Source: an uncultured Blautia sp.
Lineage (GTDB): Bacteria; Bacillota; Clostridia; Lachnospirales; Lachnospiraceae
Direction: 5' to 3'
NCBI RefSeq assembly: GCF_934424005.1
Contig: NZ_CAKRXI010000020.1
Span: forward strand, 1 to 57,044
DNA: 57,044 nt
The translations under genes were made by a program, and so were the position numbers. The notes beneath the pieces were generated by a model. It was not told the origin of the DNA. It worked only from the letters and a program-made list of their open reading frames with translations, and searched no databases. Position 1 is the stretch's first letter. Every line of letters starts with the position of its first letter. Below, one piece after another: positions 43,476 through 54,467 of this stretch.

Positions 43476-44396
43476 ATGAAATATGCAATCATCGGAGCTG
43501 GCGGAACCGGCGGAAGTCTTGGCTTTTTTTTGACGAAGGCAGGAAAAGATGTAACACTCATCGCCAGAGGGAAACACCTCGAGGCAATCAGAAAAAATGG
43601 TCTGGGCATGGAATGCCTGTGGGATCATAAAAGAGAAATGATTCCGGTAAAAGCATGCACAGTGGAAGAATACAGTGATATACCTGATGTGATCCTGGTC
43701 TGTGTAAAAGGTTATTCTATGACGGAAACAATTCCGGTGATCCGGAAACTTGCAGGAAAAGATACAGTAGTCCTTCCAATCCTCAATATTTATGGGACAG
43801 GAGGAAAACTTCAGAAAGAATTTCCGGAACTGACAGTGCCGGATGGATGTATCTACGTATCTGCCAATATTCTGGAGCCGGGTGTGATCCTGCGACATGG
43901 AAAAATTCTCCGTGTTGTCTTCGGTGCAAGAAAACCGGAAGAAGAGACGGAAAAGATGCGTGAAATTGCAAAAGATATGGCATGTGAAAATATAGAAGTG
44001 ATTCTCTCTGAAGATATTCGCAGAGATGCTATGGTAAAATTCTCTTACGTATCACCGATCGGAGTAGCCGGACTTTACTGTAATGCGACAGCAACAGATT
44101 TTCAGAAAGACGGAGAGGCAAGAGAAATGTTTAAAGCTCTGATCACTGAGATCGTAGCGCTGTCCCATGCGATGGGAATTGAATTTCAGGAGGATCTTGT
44201 GGAGCGAAATCTGAAGATTGTGGCACCACTGGCACCGGAGGCAACCACCTCTATGCAGAGAGATGTGTATGCGGGCAAAAAATCAGAAATAGATGGTCTT
44301 GTATATGAAATCGTCCGTCTGGGAAAAGAATATGGAGTCCCACTTCCGGAATACGAAAAAGCGGCGGCACGTTTTCATGAACAGGGACTCAAATAA
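43476..44396 (+). CDS. 2-dehydropantoate 2-reductase family protein (PanE/ApbA-like)
   Basis: A 306-residue NADPH-dependent reductase. The Rossmann opening is MKYAIIGAGGTGGSLGFFLT, and the C-terminal helical domain carries the KFSYVSPIGVAGLY region with the catalytic Lys. PanE makes pantoate for coenzyme A, but many paralogues act on other 2-keto acids. No other pan genes are nearby, so the symbol is not assigned. AAAAGGAG precedes the start. Confidence 0.85.
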   Translation: MKYAIIGAGGTGGSLGFFLTKAGKDVTLIARGKHLEAIRKNGLGMECLWDHKREMIPVKACTVEEYSDIPDVILVCVKGYSMTETIPVIRKLAGKDTVVLPILNIYGTGGKLQKEFPELTVPDGCIYVSANILEPGVILRHGKILRVVFGARKPEEETEKMREIAKDMACENIEVILSEDIRRDAMVKFSYVSPIGVAGLYCNATATDFQKDGEAREMFKALITEIVALSHAMGIEFQEDLVERNLKIVAPLAPEATTSMQRDVYAGKKSEIDGLVYEIVRLGKEYGVPLPEYEKAAARFHEQGLK

Positions 44397-44413
44397 ACGA
44401 AGGAAGTGATAAA

Positions 44414-44887
44414 ATGCGGAAAATGAAGAGGGTGGAAGATTCCCGCACTGAAAACACCTATCTGATCATGAATAAGCATATCAACAGCTATGGACGTCTG
44501 TTTGGTGGTGTCCTCATGCAGTGGATTGATGAAATGGCCGGGATTGTGGCTCACCGCCATGCAGGAACGATCGTCACAACAGCCTGCGTGGACAATCTGA
44601 ACTTTAAGGCAGGCGCCTATCTTGGAAATACTGTTGTCCTGATCGGAAAGATGACATACGTGGGAAGAACATCCATGGAAGTACGGATCGATACATATGT
44701 GGAAGATTCTGACGGTATGCGCAAGATGATCAACCGTGCATATGAAGTTATGGTGGCGCTTGATGAAAACGACAACAAAGTCGAGGTACCGGGGCTGATC
44801 GTTGAGACAGAGGCTGAAAAGGCAGAATGGCAGGGTGCGGAAAAACGTTATGCACTCCGAAAGAAAAGAAGGATTGAAGGATTCTGA
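44414..44887 (+). CDS. acyl-CoA thioesterase, hotdog fold (YciA/BACH-like)
   Basis: A 157-residue single-hotdog protein. The family signature is RLFGGVLMQWIDEMAGIVAH with the active Asp; NLNFKAGAYLGNTVVLIGKM follows. It hydrolyses acyl-CoA to free acid and CoA. It starts 18 bases after the PanE-like gene. Confidence 0.88.
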   Translation: MRKMKRVEDSRTENTYLIMNKHINSYGRLFGGVLMQWIDEMAGIVAHRHAGTIVTTACVDNLNFKAGAYLGNTVVLIGKMTYVGRTSMEVRIDTYVEDSDGMRKMINRAYEVMVALDENDNKVEVPGLIVETEAEKAEWQGAEKRYALRKKRRIEGF

Positions 44888-44923
44888 GAAATTTTCTGAT
44901 AGGAATGTTACAGGAGAAAACAG

Positions 44924-45379
44924 ATGGCAAAAAGAATTGGCATCATATCTGATACACACGGATTGCTGAGACCGGAAGTGATCAGCATACTTAAGACATG
45001 TGACTGCATTTTACATGCAGGAGATGTTGACCGGCCGGAAATCCTTGACCAGCTCCGGTATCTTGGCAGTCTTTATGTCGTGCGTGGAAATAATGACCGT
45101 GACTGGGCCGAAAAGCTTTCAGTTACACTGCGATTTAAAATAGAAGGAACGGAATTCTTTATGACACATAATAAAAAAGATGTTGCATGGGATCTGGGAA
45201 CAGCGCAGGTTGTTATTTTCGGACACAGTCATCATTATTTTGAAAAAATGATCGATGGACGGCTGTGGTTGAATCCGGGAAGCTGTGGAAGAAGCCGGTT
45301 TGGTGGGGATGTTACGATGGCTCTTATGGAAATCGACAATGGAAACTGGAATGTCAGAAAAATCAATTTTTCTGCATAA
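44924..45379 (+). CDS. metallophosphoesterase, YfcE/MJ0936 family
   Basis: A 151-residue binuclear-metal phosphodiesterase. Motifs in order are GIISDTHG (metal 1), HAGDVD, RGNNDRD and FGHSHH. The length is normal for YfcE. Typical substrates are small phosphodiesters; the natural one is unknown. Confidence 0.93.
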   Translation: MAKRIGIISDTHGLLRPEVISILKTCDCILHAGDVDRPEILDQLRYLGSLYVVRGNNDRDWAEKLSVTLRFKIEGTEFFMTHNKKDVAWDLGTAQVVIFGHSHHYFEKMIDGRLWLNPGSCGRSRFGGDVTMALMEIDNGNWNVRKINFSA

Positions 45380-45454
45380 AAACGAACATATATTTGCTTT
45401 TGAATGATTTGTCCCGTTTTATCGTACATTAAATATGAGATACTCCCAATATAA

Positions 45455-45481
45455 GAAACAAATGTTCGGAAAACATGTTCG
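45455..45481. promoter_or_regulatory. two adjacent LexA (SOS)-like boxes
   Basis: GAAACAAATGTTCG (45455-45468) and GGAAAACATGTTCG (45468-45481), read on the other strand, each match the Bacillus LexA consensus CGAACrnryGTTyC at all but one position. They lie just upstream of the ribosome-binding site of the small membrane protein gene. A weaker CGAAC-containing site is at 45383-45396. No strong -35/-10 was identified. Confidence 0.5.
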
Positions 45482-45502
45482 GTATAAAGGGAGGAAACCA
45501 CG

Positions 45503-45745
45503 ATGGTCAACACAGCAAATGCAGAAGGAAGAGTTTACAGGGCAGAGAGAAGTCACGGAAAGAAGAATCGCAGGAAATTTTCCAGTATCATGGCGATGGT
45601 ATTAGGGGCAATCGTTACAATAGAGATCATGATCATGGGTGCGATGGTTTTGAAACTGGATTTTCATTCAGCAGACAGGATTGCCCTGGCACTTGGCTTT
45701 ATGGTATTATATTCAGGTGTAGTCATAGCATTGGCAGATAAATAA
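45503..45745 (+). CDS. small two-helix membrane protein, possibly SOS-controlled
   Basis: An 80-residue protein with a basic N-terminal third (ERSHGKKNRRKF) and two hydrophobic segments (IMAMVLGAIVTIEIMIMG and IALALGFMVLYSGVVIAL). No family is recognised. GGGAGG precedes the ATG. The two LexA-like boxes upstream suggest induction by DNA damage. Size, topology and that control recall SOS division inhibitors such as YneA or SidA, but there is no sequence evidence for such a role. Confidence 0.7.
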   Translation: MVNTANAEGRVYRAERSHGKKNRRKFSSIMAMVLGAIVTIEIMIMGAMVLKLDFHSADRIALALGFMVLYSGVVIALADK

Positions 45746-45755
45746 GGGAGAATGT

Positions 45756-46748
45756 ATGCCGAGATCATTTAATCAGAAACTCAAAATTTTATATCTGATG
45801 AAGGCATTTGAAGAGAAGACGGACAGAGAACATCCGATATCCGTAGCTGAGATCATAAAATATATGGACAGTTATGGAATCAGTGTGGAGCGTAAGGCTG
45901 TCTACGATGATATAGAGACACTGAGGGTGTTCGGAATGAAGATTGAGAATCGAAGAGGACGTCCTTCGGGATATTTCCTTGCGGACAGAAAGTTTGAACT
46001 TCCGGAATTGAAGATTCTGATGGACGCAGTGCAGTCATCCAGATTCCTGACACAGAAACAGTCACGGGAACTTCTACGCAAACTGGAAAGTCTGACCAGT
46101 GCCAGTGAAGCGAGGAAACTTCAGTATCAGACTTATACAGTACCGGGAGTGAAGTCACCGAATGGTGAAGTTTATAAGAGTATAGAGGGGATTTATGCCG
46201 CGATCGCAGATAACTGTCAGATCAGTTTTCAGTATTATGAATGGGATTTTACTAAAAATCTGAAACAGAAACGTGGTGGAGAACAGTATCGGGTGAGTCC
46301 GTGGAACCTGATCTGGAAGAACGAAAACTATTATCTGATCGGTCTGGATGAAAAGAGTGGAATTGTTAAGCATTATCGTGTTGACAAGATTAAACATATA
46401 AATATCGAGAAGAACAGGCGAAATGGAGAGAGCTTTTTTCAGAAATTTGATATGGAGAAATTTTCAGCCGGTACATTTGGGATGTTTGGAGGAAAAGAAA
46501 CCTCTGTCCGGATGGAATTTGAGAACCGTTTTGTTGGTGTGGTCCTGGATCGTTTCGGGCAGGATGTTATGCTCATTCCCCGGGACGAAGAGCATTTTTC
46601 AATGCAGGTACGGATCAGTGTCAGCCCGAAGTTCTTTGGCTGGCTGGCCAGTCTTGGAACTGGCGCATTGATCGTGTCGCCGGAGAATGTCCGCAGAGAG
46701 TACATATCATTTATGAAAAAAACTCTGATGAATTATGGAGAAGAATAG
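45756..46748 (+). CDS. WYL-domain transcriptional regulator
   Basis: A 330-residue protein with an N-terminal winged HTH (ISVAEIIKYMDSYGISVERK), then a WYL domain (YRVSPWNLIWKNENYYLIGL, with the family's central pattern) and a C-terminal extension. WYL domains bind nucleic acid or nucleotides and often sit in stress or defence regulators. It starts 11 bases after the small membrane gene, so the SOS-like boxes may control it too. Confidence 0.9.
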   Translation: MPRSFNQKLKILYLMKAFEEKTDREHPISVAEIIKYMDSYGISVERKAVYDDIETLRVFGMKIENRRGRPSGYFLADRKFELPELKILMDAVQSSRFLTQKQSRELLRKLESLTSASEARKLQYQTYTVPGVKSPNGEVYKSIEGIYAAIADNCQISFQYYEWDFTKNLKQKRGGEQYRVSPWNLIWKNENYYLIGLDEKSGIVKHYRVDKIKHINIEKNRRNGESFFQKFDMEKFSAGTFGMFGGKETSVRMEFENRFVGVVLDRFGQDVMLIPRDEEHFSMQVRISVSPKFFGWLASLGTGALIVSPENVRREYISFMKKTLMNYGEE

Positions 46749-46751
46749 AAT

Positions 46752-47720
46752 ATGACCGTTAAATCAAGACTTTTGGAAATTCTGGAGAAAGAGAAGGGTG
46801 AGACCCTTTCAGGAGAGAAACTTGCCGAGGAGCTTCACTGTACCAGGGCAGCCATCTGGAAAGCCGTGAAATCTCTGAGGGAAGAAGGATACATGATAGA
46901 GGCGGGACCGAATAAAGGCTATATGCTGATGAAAGCGAATGATCGGCTTTCTGTTGAAGCAATACGGCCTTTTTTGTCATTTCCGGACGTTTATATAAAA
47001 GTTTACCAGGAAGTGGATTCTACGAACCGTGCGGCGAAGGCGGCAGCAGTAACCGGAGAAGCCGGACATGGGAGCTTTGTTCTGGCAGGATGCCAGACGG
47101 AAGGACGCGGTAGACGGGGGCGCAGCTTTTATTCTCCGCAGGATGCGGGAATCTATCTGAGCGTGGTTCTGGAGCCGAAAGGCAGCCTTCAGGAGAGCCT
47201 TCTTCTGACAGCAGAAGCTGCAGTAGCTGTTTATAAGGCGGTGAAGAAGGTTACGGGAATTGATCTGGATATTAAATGGGTGAATGACCTTTATCATAAT
47301 GGAAAGAAAGTATGCGGTATCCTTACAGAAGCAGTTACAGACTTTGAGAGTGGAAATATCGAGTTTGCTGTGGTTGGGATCGGCCTGAATATTTTTGAGG
47401 CAGCGGAAGGGTATCCGGAGGCTATTAAGGGAATTGCCGGTGGTATCTATGAAAGCCGGGAGGCCGCAGGGGAACTTGAACGCAGCCGTCTGGCGGCCGA
47501 GATTGTGAATGCTCTTTTGGAAGAGACAAAAGAACTTCGTCTTCCACCGGAATATATTGAGCATAATATCGTGCCCGGAAGGGAAATATGTATCTCAGAC
47601 GGAGACAAAGTCCGCAGTGCAAAAGCACTGGAAATCTGCCCGGATGGAAGACTGAAGGTAAAGGAAGCAGACGGTTCATTGTCGGTTCTGTCCTATGGAG
47701 AAGTATCAATTATAATATGA
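46752..47720 (+). CDS. birA: bifunctional biotin-protein ligase and biotin repressor
   Basis: A 322-residue class II BirA. The N-terminal winged HTH (LAEELHCTRAAIWKAVKSLR) binds the biotin operator, and the catalytic domain has GRGRRGRSF (biotinyl-AMP loop), KWVNDLYHNGKKVCGIL and a small C-terminal SH3-like domain. It biotinylates carboxylases and represses biotin genes. It begins four bases after the WYL gene. No biotin genes are nearby. Confidence 0.95.
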   Translation: MTVKSRLLEILEKEKGETLSGEKLAEELHCTRAAIWKAVKSLREEGYMIEAGPNKGYMLMKANDRLSVEAIRPFLSFPDVYIKVYQEVDSTNRAAKAAAVTGEAGHGSFVLAGCQTEGRGRRGRSFYSPQDAGIYLSVVLEPKGSLQESLLLTAEAAVAVYKAVKKVTGIDLDIKWVNDLYHNGKKVCGILTEAVTDFESGNIEFAVVGIGLNIFEAAEGYPEAIKGIAGGIYESREAAGELERSRLAAEIVNALLEETKELRLPPEYIEHNIVPGREICISDGDKVRSAKALEICPDGRLKVKEADGSLSVLSYGEVSIII

Positions 47721-47794
47721 AGTTATATTAAATATAATTGTGAAATGTGCATAATTTTGCATTCCATTTTTAGACAAAATAGGGAGAATGGATA

Positions 47795-47824
47795 TTGACT
47801 TTTTTTTGACAAAGAGCGTAAAAT
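47795..47824 (+). promoter_or_regulatory. probable promoter of the ATP synthase operon
   Basis: TTGACT (47795-47800), 18 bases, TAAAAT (47819-47824). A second TTGACA at 47806 has no good -10. Confidence 0.5.
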
Positions 47825-47894
47825 AAGTGCAATAAAGACAGACCGGTCATACCAATTTGATGACAATACGGTCGAGAGAAAAGGAGGGAGAAAG

Positions 47895-48581
47895 ACGGGA
47901 AATTTATCAGCCACACTGGCAGAAGAGCTGGAAAGCAAGACTGCCTTTACGATACCGGTGTTTGGCGGAGTGCCGATCGCAGAGAGTGTAGTTGTTACAT
48001 GGGTGATCATGGCAGTGCTGTTAGTACTTTCACTGATACTGGTTCGTAATCTCAGGGTTGAGAATCCAGGCAAGAAACAGCTTCTTCTGGAAACAGGAGT
48101 AAGTTTTCTCTTGAATTTCTTTGAAGGAATTCTTGGAGAAGAGGGAAAAAGATATATCCCTTATCTGATGTCTACCGTTATCTATATTGGAATTGCCAAT
48201 ATAGCAGGTGTCTTTGGTTTCACACCACCTACCAAGGATATGAATGTGACCATAGCACTTTCGCTTATGAGTATTATTCTGATCGAGTACTCAGGTTTTC
48301 ACAAACGAGGACTCAAAGGATTTCTGCATAGTTTTGCAGAGCCGGTTCCGATCATGCTTCCAATCAATATTCTGGAGCTGGCAATCAGGCCGACATCATT
48401 GTGTATGCGATTATTCGGTAATGTTTTGGGAAGCTTTGTAGTAATGAAATTGCTTGAATTTATATGTCCGGCAATTCTTCCTATTCCATTCAGCCTGTAC
48501 TTTGATTTCTTTGACGGATTCATCCAGGCATATGTATTCGTATTCTTAACATCGCTGTTTATCAAGGAAGCAATTGAATAA
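47895..48581 (+). CDS. atpB: F1Fo ATP synthase subunit a, apparent ACG start
   Basis: Membrane subunit a forms the ion half-channels next to the c-ring. Conserved features are the helix-4 Arg in LELAIRPTSLCMRLFGNVLG and the C-terminal helix FDGFIQAYVFVFLTSLFI. The frame has no ATG/GTG/TTG with a proper ribosome-binding site: the first GTG (47958) removes a conserved-looking N-terminus (GNLSATLAEELESK). AAGGAGGG at 47881-47888 sits six bases before ACG 47895, which is in frame and gives a 228-residue product of normal length. ACG is therefore proposed as a near-cognate start. First gene of the operon; atpI is absent. Confidence 0.85.
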   Translation, partial: TGNLSATLAEELESKTAFTIPVFGGVPIAESVVVTWVIMAVLLVLSLILVRNLRVENPGKKQLLLETGVSFLLNFFEGILGEEGKRYIPYLMSTVIYIGIANIAGVFGFTPPTKDMNVTIALSLMSIILIEYSGFHKRGLKGFLHSFAEPVPIMLPINILELAIRPTSLCMRLFGNVLGSFVVMKLLEFICPAILPIPFSLYFDFFDGFIQAYVFVFLTSLFIKEAIE

Positions 48582-48645
48582 TCAGGATAAACAGATATCA
48601 AATTAAGAAAATTCATTATTTTTGTCAAACGAGGAGGAAAAAATT

Positions 48646-48870
48646 ATGTCAACATTAGTAGCAATCGGAGCAGCTATCGCAGTTCTTACAGGTATCGGAG
48701 CAGGTATTGGTATCGGCCTCGCAACTTCAAAAGCAGTAGAAGCAATCGCAAGACAGCCTGAAGCAGAGAGTAAGATCAGTAAGAACCTTCTGTTAGGATG
48801 TGCACTTGCCGAGGCAACAGCTATCTACGGTTTCGTAATCGGTCTTCTGATCATCATCATGCTGGGCTAA
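48646..48870 (+). CDS. atpE: F1Fo ATP synthase subunit c
   Basis: A 74-residue, two-helix proteolipid of the rotor ring. The polar loop is ARQPEA, and the ion-carrying Glu is in ALAEATAIYGF. The Gln of sodium-type rings (helix 1) is replaced by Ile in GIGIGLATSK, and the residue after the Glu is Ala rather than Ser/Thr. A proton-driven ring is therefore inferred. GAGGAGG precedes ATG 48646, chosen over an upstream in-frame codon. Confidence 0.95.
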   Translation: MSTLVAIGAAIAVLTGIGAGIGIGLATSKAVEAIARQPEAESKISKNLLLGCALAEATAIYGFVIGLLIIIMLG

Positions 48871-48916
48871 TAGAAAAGATATAGACAATGAGAATGAATC
48901 AGGATAAGAGAGGCAG

Positions 48917-49426
48917 GTGGACCAGGTGATAAAGATTGATATCAACCTTGTCTTCATAATCATCAACCTGTTGGTTCTGTATCTTTTGATGAAGAAGTTT
49001 TTATTCGGACCGATCATAAATGTGATGGACCAGAGAAAAGCGATGATCGACCAGCAGTTTGCAGAAGCAAAGGAACGACAGGATAATGCAAAAGCACTTC
49101 AGGAACAGTATGAGGGTGCTTTAAAATCTGCAAAAGAAGAATCCTACCAGATCATGGAACAGGCCAGAAAAGAAGCAAAAGCTCAGGCAGACCATACAGT
49201 AGAAGAGACAACCGCAAAAGTAGATGCCATGCTTGCAAAGGCACAGGAAGACATCCGTATGGAACGCGAGAATGCAATGCGTCAGATGAAAGGCGATGTT
49301 GCAGAGCTTGCTATGGAAGCTGCAGCTAAGATCATTGGTAAGAACAGTGGAGCAGATCAGGATTTATCCTTATATGATCAATTTATAGAAGAAGCAGGTG
49401 ATCCGGATGACAGCGACCGCCGTTAA
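48917..49426 (+). CDS. atpF: F1Fo ATP synthase subunit b
   Basis: A 169-residue peripheral-stalk subunit: one N-terminal membrane helix (NLVFIIINLLVLYLLM) and a long charged coiled coil. GTG 48917 is the likely start; a second in-frame GTG at 48926 also has a ribosome-binding site nearby. Its 3' end overlaps atpH by 20 bases. Confidence 0.92.
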   Translation: MDQVIKIDINLVFIIINLLVLYLLMKKFLFGPIINVMDQRKAMIDQQFAEAKERQDNAKALQEQYEGALKSAKEESYQIMEQARKEAKAQADHTVEETTAKVDAMLAKAQEDIRMERENAMRQMKGDVAELAMEAAAKIIGKNSGADQDLSLYDQFIEEAGDPDDSDRR

Positions 49427-49910
49427 TTATGCAAAAACACTGTACGAGCTTTCTGTTTCGACAGAAGCCGTACAGACAACAAAAGAAATATTCCGTGAGG
49501 TTCCGGGGCTGGCAGAGAGCCTTGAGAACCCACTGGTGCCTTTTGAAGCAAAGAGCAGAGTGATCGACAGAGTGATTCCTGATGAGATGAAGAATTTCAT
49601 TAAGGTTGCCTGCAGACACAGAAACATCGGTCTTCTGAATGAAATCTTTGAAAATTATGAAGAAATCTGCAGAAGACATAAGAACATCCTGCATGCAGTG
49701 ATGCGTTATGTAACACCGCCGAAGGATGAACAGCTGAAAGGCATCAAAGCATTTTTGTGCCGGGAATTTCAGGCTGAACAGGCCGAAATAGAGATGATAG
49801 AAGACAAAAGTCTGATCGGAGGATTTGTCCTCCAGGCAGACGGACGTGAATTTGACTGGAGTATGCGGGGACGTTACCGTATGCTGCAACAGAAACTGAC
49901 CCGGAGGTGA
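49407..49910 (+). CDS. atpH: F1Fo ATP synthase subunit delta
   Basis: A 167-residue stalk subunit linking F1 to b. The N-terminal helical domain opens [11 protein letters not shown], and the C-terminal part has [18 protein letters not shown] 49407 lies inside atpF, behind AGGTGA. Confidence 0.92.
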   Translation: MTATAVNYAKTLYELSVSTEAVQTTKEIFREVPGLAESLENPLVPFEAKSRVIDRVIPDEMKNFIKVACRHRNIGLLNEIFENYEEICRRHKNILHAVMRYVTPPKDEQLKGIKAFLCREFQAEQAEIEMIEDKSLIGGFVLQADGREFDWSMRGRYRMLQQKLTRR

Positions 49911-49915
49911 ACACG

Positions 49916-51430
49916 TTGAGTGCAATCAACCCAGATGAGATTATTTCTATTCTGAAGGAAGAAATAGAAAATTATGATGAGATCAGCCAGAACCAGGAAG
50001 TGGGAACGGTTATTTCTGTAGGTGACGGAATTGCAACCGTATACGGAATTGACCATGCCATGTATGGAGAGGTTGTAGTATTTGAAAACGGACTCAAGGG
50101 AATGGTTCAGGATATCCGTACAAACAGTATGGGATGTATTCTGTTTGGAAAGGATACCGGAATCAAAGAGGGAACCAAAGTAACCCGTACCGGTAAGCAG
50201 GCAGGTATTCCTGTAGGAAACGGTTATGTAGGAAGAATCGTGAATGCCCTTGGAGCTCCAATTGACGGAAAAGGCGAGATCAAAGAGGAAGGCTATCGTC
50301 CGGTAGAGAATCCGGCACCTGGAATCATTGACCGTAAATCCGTAACCGTACCGTTGGAAACAGGTATCCTTTCGCTGGATTCTATGTTCCCGATTGGCCG
50401 TGGACAGCGAGAATTGATTATCGGTGACAGACAGACCGGTAAAACTTCTCTTGCAATCGACACCATCCTGAACCAGAAGGGAAAGGATGTAATTTGTATT
50501 TATGTAGCAATCGGACAGAAAGCATCTACAGTTGCCAAGGTTGTATCCAATCTTGAAAAATATGGTGCGATGGAATACACCACAGTATTTTCATCTACAG
50601 CCAGCGACTGTGCACCGCTTCAGTACATTGCACCTTATGCAGGAACTGCACTTGCAGAATTCTTCATGTATCAGGGTAAAGATGTACTGATCGTATATGA
50701 TGATCTTTCCAAGCATGCAGTAGCATATCGTGCGCTGTCCCTGTTGCTTGAACGTTCTCCGGGACGTGAGGCATATCCTGGTGACGTATTCTATCTGCAT
50801 TCCAGACTTCTGGAGAGATCCAGCCGTCTGAACGATGAAATGGGAGGCGGTTCCATTACAGCACTTCCGATCATTGAGACACAGGCAGGTGATGTTTCTG
50901 CCTACATTCCGACCAACGTAATTTCCATTACAGACGGTCAGATTTTCCTGGAAAGTGATCTTTTCTTCTCTGGTATGAGACCGGCCGTAAACGTTGGACT
51001 TTCCGTATCACGAGTTGGTGGTGCTGCCCAGACTAAGGCAATGAAGAAAGCATCCGGAAGTGTTCGTATCGATCTTGCGCAGTACCGCGAGATGGAAGTC
51101 TTCACACAGTTCAGTTCTGACCTGGATGATGCGACCAAGGCACAGCTGGCATACGGTGGATGCCTGATGGAACTTCTGAAACAGCCGCTGTGTAATCCAC
51201 TTGCACTCCATGAGCAGGTAATTACACTGTGGACAGCAACTCACAAAAAGCTGGTTCATGTGGATAAGAAGAATGTGAAAGAGTATCAGAAGAATCTTCT
51301 CGCATACTTTGACAACGTTTATCCTGAAATCGGCAAGGAAATCGAGGAGACCAAGGTACTCAGCGATGAACTGGGAGAAAAGATCCTTCAGGTTGCTGAT
51401 GAGTTTAAAGACCGCGAAGTTACCAAATAA
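49916..51430 (+). CDS. atpA: F1Fo ATP synthase subunit alpha
   Basis: A 504-residue non-catalytic nucleotide-binding subunit. The P-loop is GDRQTGKT, and the conserved [12 protein letters not shown] and [10 protein letters not shown] are present. TTG 49916 is preferred to GTG 49907: the latter overlaps the Shine-Dalgarno GGAGGTG, which fits TTG at six bases. Confidence 0.95.
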   Translation: MSAINPDEIISILKEEIENYDEISQNQEVGTVISVGDGIATVYGIDHAMYGEVVVFENGLKGMVQDIRTNSMGCILFGKDTGIKEGTKVTRTGKQAGIPVGNGYVGRIVNALGAPIDGKGEIKEEGYRPVENPAPGIIDRKSVTVPLETGILSLDSMFPIGRGQRELIIGDRQTGKTSLAIDTILNQKGKDVICIYVAIGQKASTVAKVVSNLEKYGAMEYTTVFSSTASDCAPLQYIAPYAGTALAEFFMYQGKDVLIVYDDLSKHAVAYRALSLLLERSPGREAYPGDVFYLHSRLLERSSRLNDEMGGGSITALPIIETQAGDVSAYIPTNVISITDGQIFLESDLFFSGMRPAVNVGLSVSRVGGAAQTKAMKKASGSVRIDLAQYREMEVFTQFSSDLDDATKAQLAYGGCLMELLKQPLCNPLALHEQVITLWTATHKKLVHVDKKNVKEYQKNLLAYFDNVYPEIGKEIEETKVLSDELGEKILQVADEFKDREVTK

Positions 51431-51446
51431 TATCTGTAAAATGCAG

Positions 51447-51481
51447 TCACTGCGGTATGGATGAACATACCAGAGCAGTGA
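51447..51481 (+). other. intercistronic hairpin between atpA and atpG
   Basis: TCACTGC-GGTATG / CATACC-aga-GCAGTGA forms a 13-bp hairpin with no U-tract, ending six bases before the atpG ribosome-binding site. It may tune mRNA stability or atpG translation. Confidence 0.5.
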
Positions 51482-51496
51482 GCGCAGGAGGAATTT

Positions 51497-53784
<2,288 letters not shown>

Positions 53785-53796
53785 GGAGTGAGGCTT

Positions 53797-54207
53797 ATGC
53801 AGAATACATTCGGTCTTGAGATATACGCTGCAAACAGACAGTTCTTTTCCGGAAGAGCGCAGTCATTGATCATACCGGCGGAAGATGGACAGAAAGAATT
53901 TCTTGCTCATCATGCGAATATGATCTGTGCCATTGTTCCGGGAGAGCTTCGTTTTCAGGATGCTGAAGGAAATTGGGAAGTAGTAGCAGTAAGTTCAGGG
54001 TTTGTTGAGATGATCAACAATCGTGCAAAGCTGTTCTGCCTGACCGTAGAACGTCCGGATGAAATCGATATACGAAGAGCTGAGGAAGCACGTGACCGTG
54101 CCGAGGAGCAGCTCCGCCAGCAGCAGAGTATTGTAGAATATCACAGAAGTCAGGCCGCGCTCGCCAGAGCCATGACACGACTCCGTGTAACAAAAGAATT
54201 AAAATGA
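53797..54207 (+). CDS. atpC: F1Fo ATP synthase subunit epsilon
   Basis: A 136-residue regulatory subunit: an N-terminal beta sandwich (FGLEIYAANRQFFSGRAQSL) and a C-terminal helical hairpin with many Arg and Gln. ATG 53797 behind GGAGTGAGG. Last gene of the operon. Confidence 0.93.
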   Translation: MQNTFGLEIYAANRQFFSGRAQSLIIPAEDGQKEFLAHHANMICAIVPGELRFQDAEGNWEVVAVSSGFVEMINNRAKLFCLTVERPDEIDIRRAEEARDRAEEQLRQQQSIVEYHRSQAALARAMTRLRVTKELK

Positions 54208-54240
54208 TACCAGGGTTCCAAAGTCATTAATAAAATTAGA

Positions 54241-54275
54241 AAGAGAATTGCTATTATATAGTGATTCTCTTTTTT
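54241..54275 (+). terminator. terminator of the ATP synthase operon
   Basis: GAGAATTGCTAT / ATAGTGATTCTC stem with two G-U pairs and six T residues. Confidence 0.8.
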
Positions 54276-54319
54276 GACGAAAAAACGAAAATGACTCCAT
54301 ATATAGCGCATTATGTTAA

Positions 54320-54348
54320 TTGTAAAGAAAATTTGGTTGTGTTATACT
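54320..54348 (+). promoter_or_regulatory. promoter of the LacI-family regulator
   Basis: TTGTAA (54320-54325), 17 bases, TATACT (54343-54348). Confidence 0.55.
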
Positions 54349-54467
54349 CTTTTATACGACATTAAAATCTATAATGCAATTTCAACCGTGCGAAGGAAGA
54401 AAATTGGTATTATTGACAGGAACAGTTACTGTGAACGGTAACAGGCAGTATGAAAGGTTAAGTAAGA

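Noticed and set aside
45383..45396. CGAACATATATTTG as a third LexA box
   Set aside because: Two mismatches to the consensus, including both conserved right-half positions; too weak to list as a site.
47958..48581. GTG 47958 as the start of atpB
   Set aside because: No ribosome-binding site before it, and it would cut off a plausible N-terminus; the ACG with AGGAGGG fits better.
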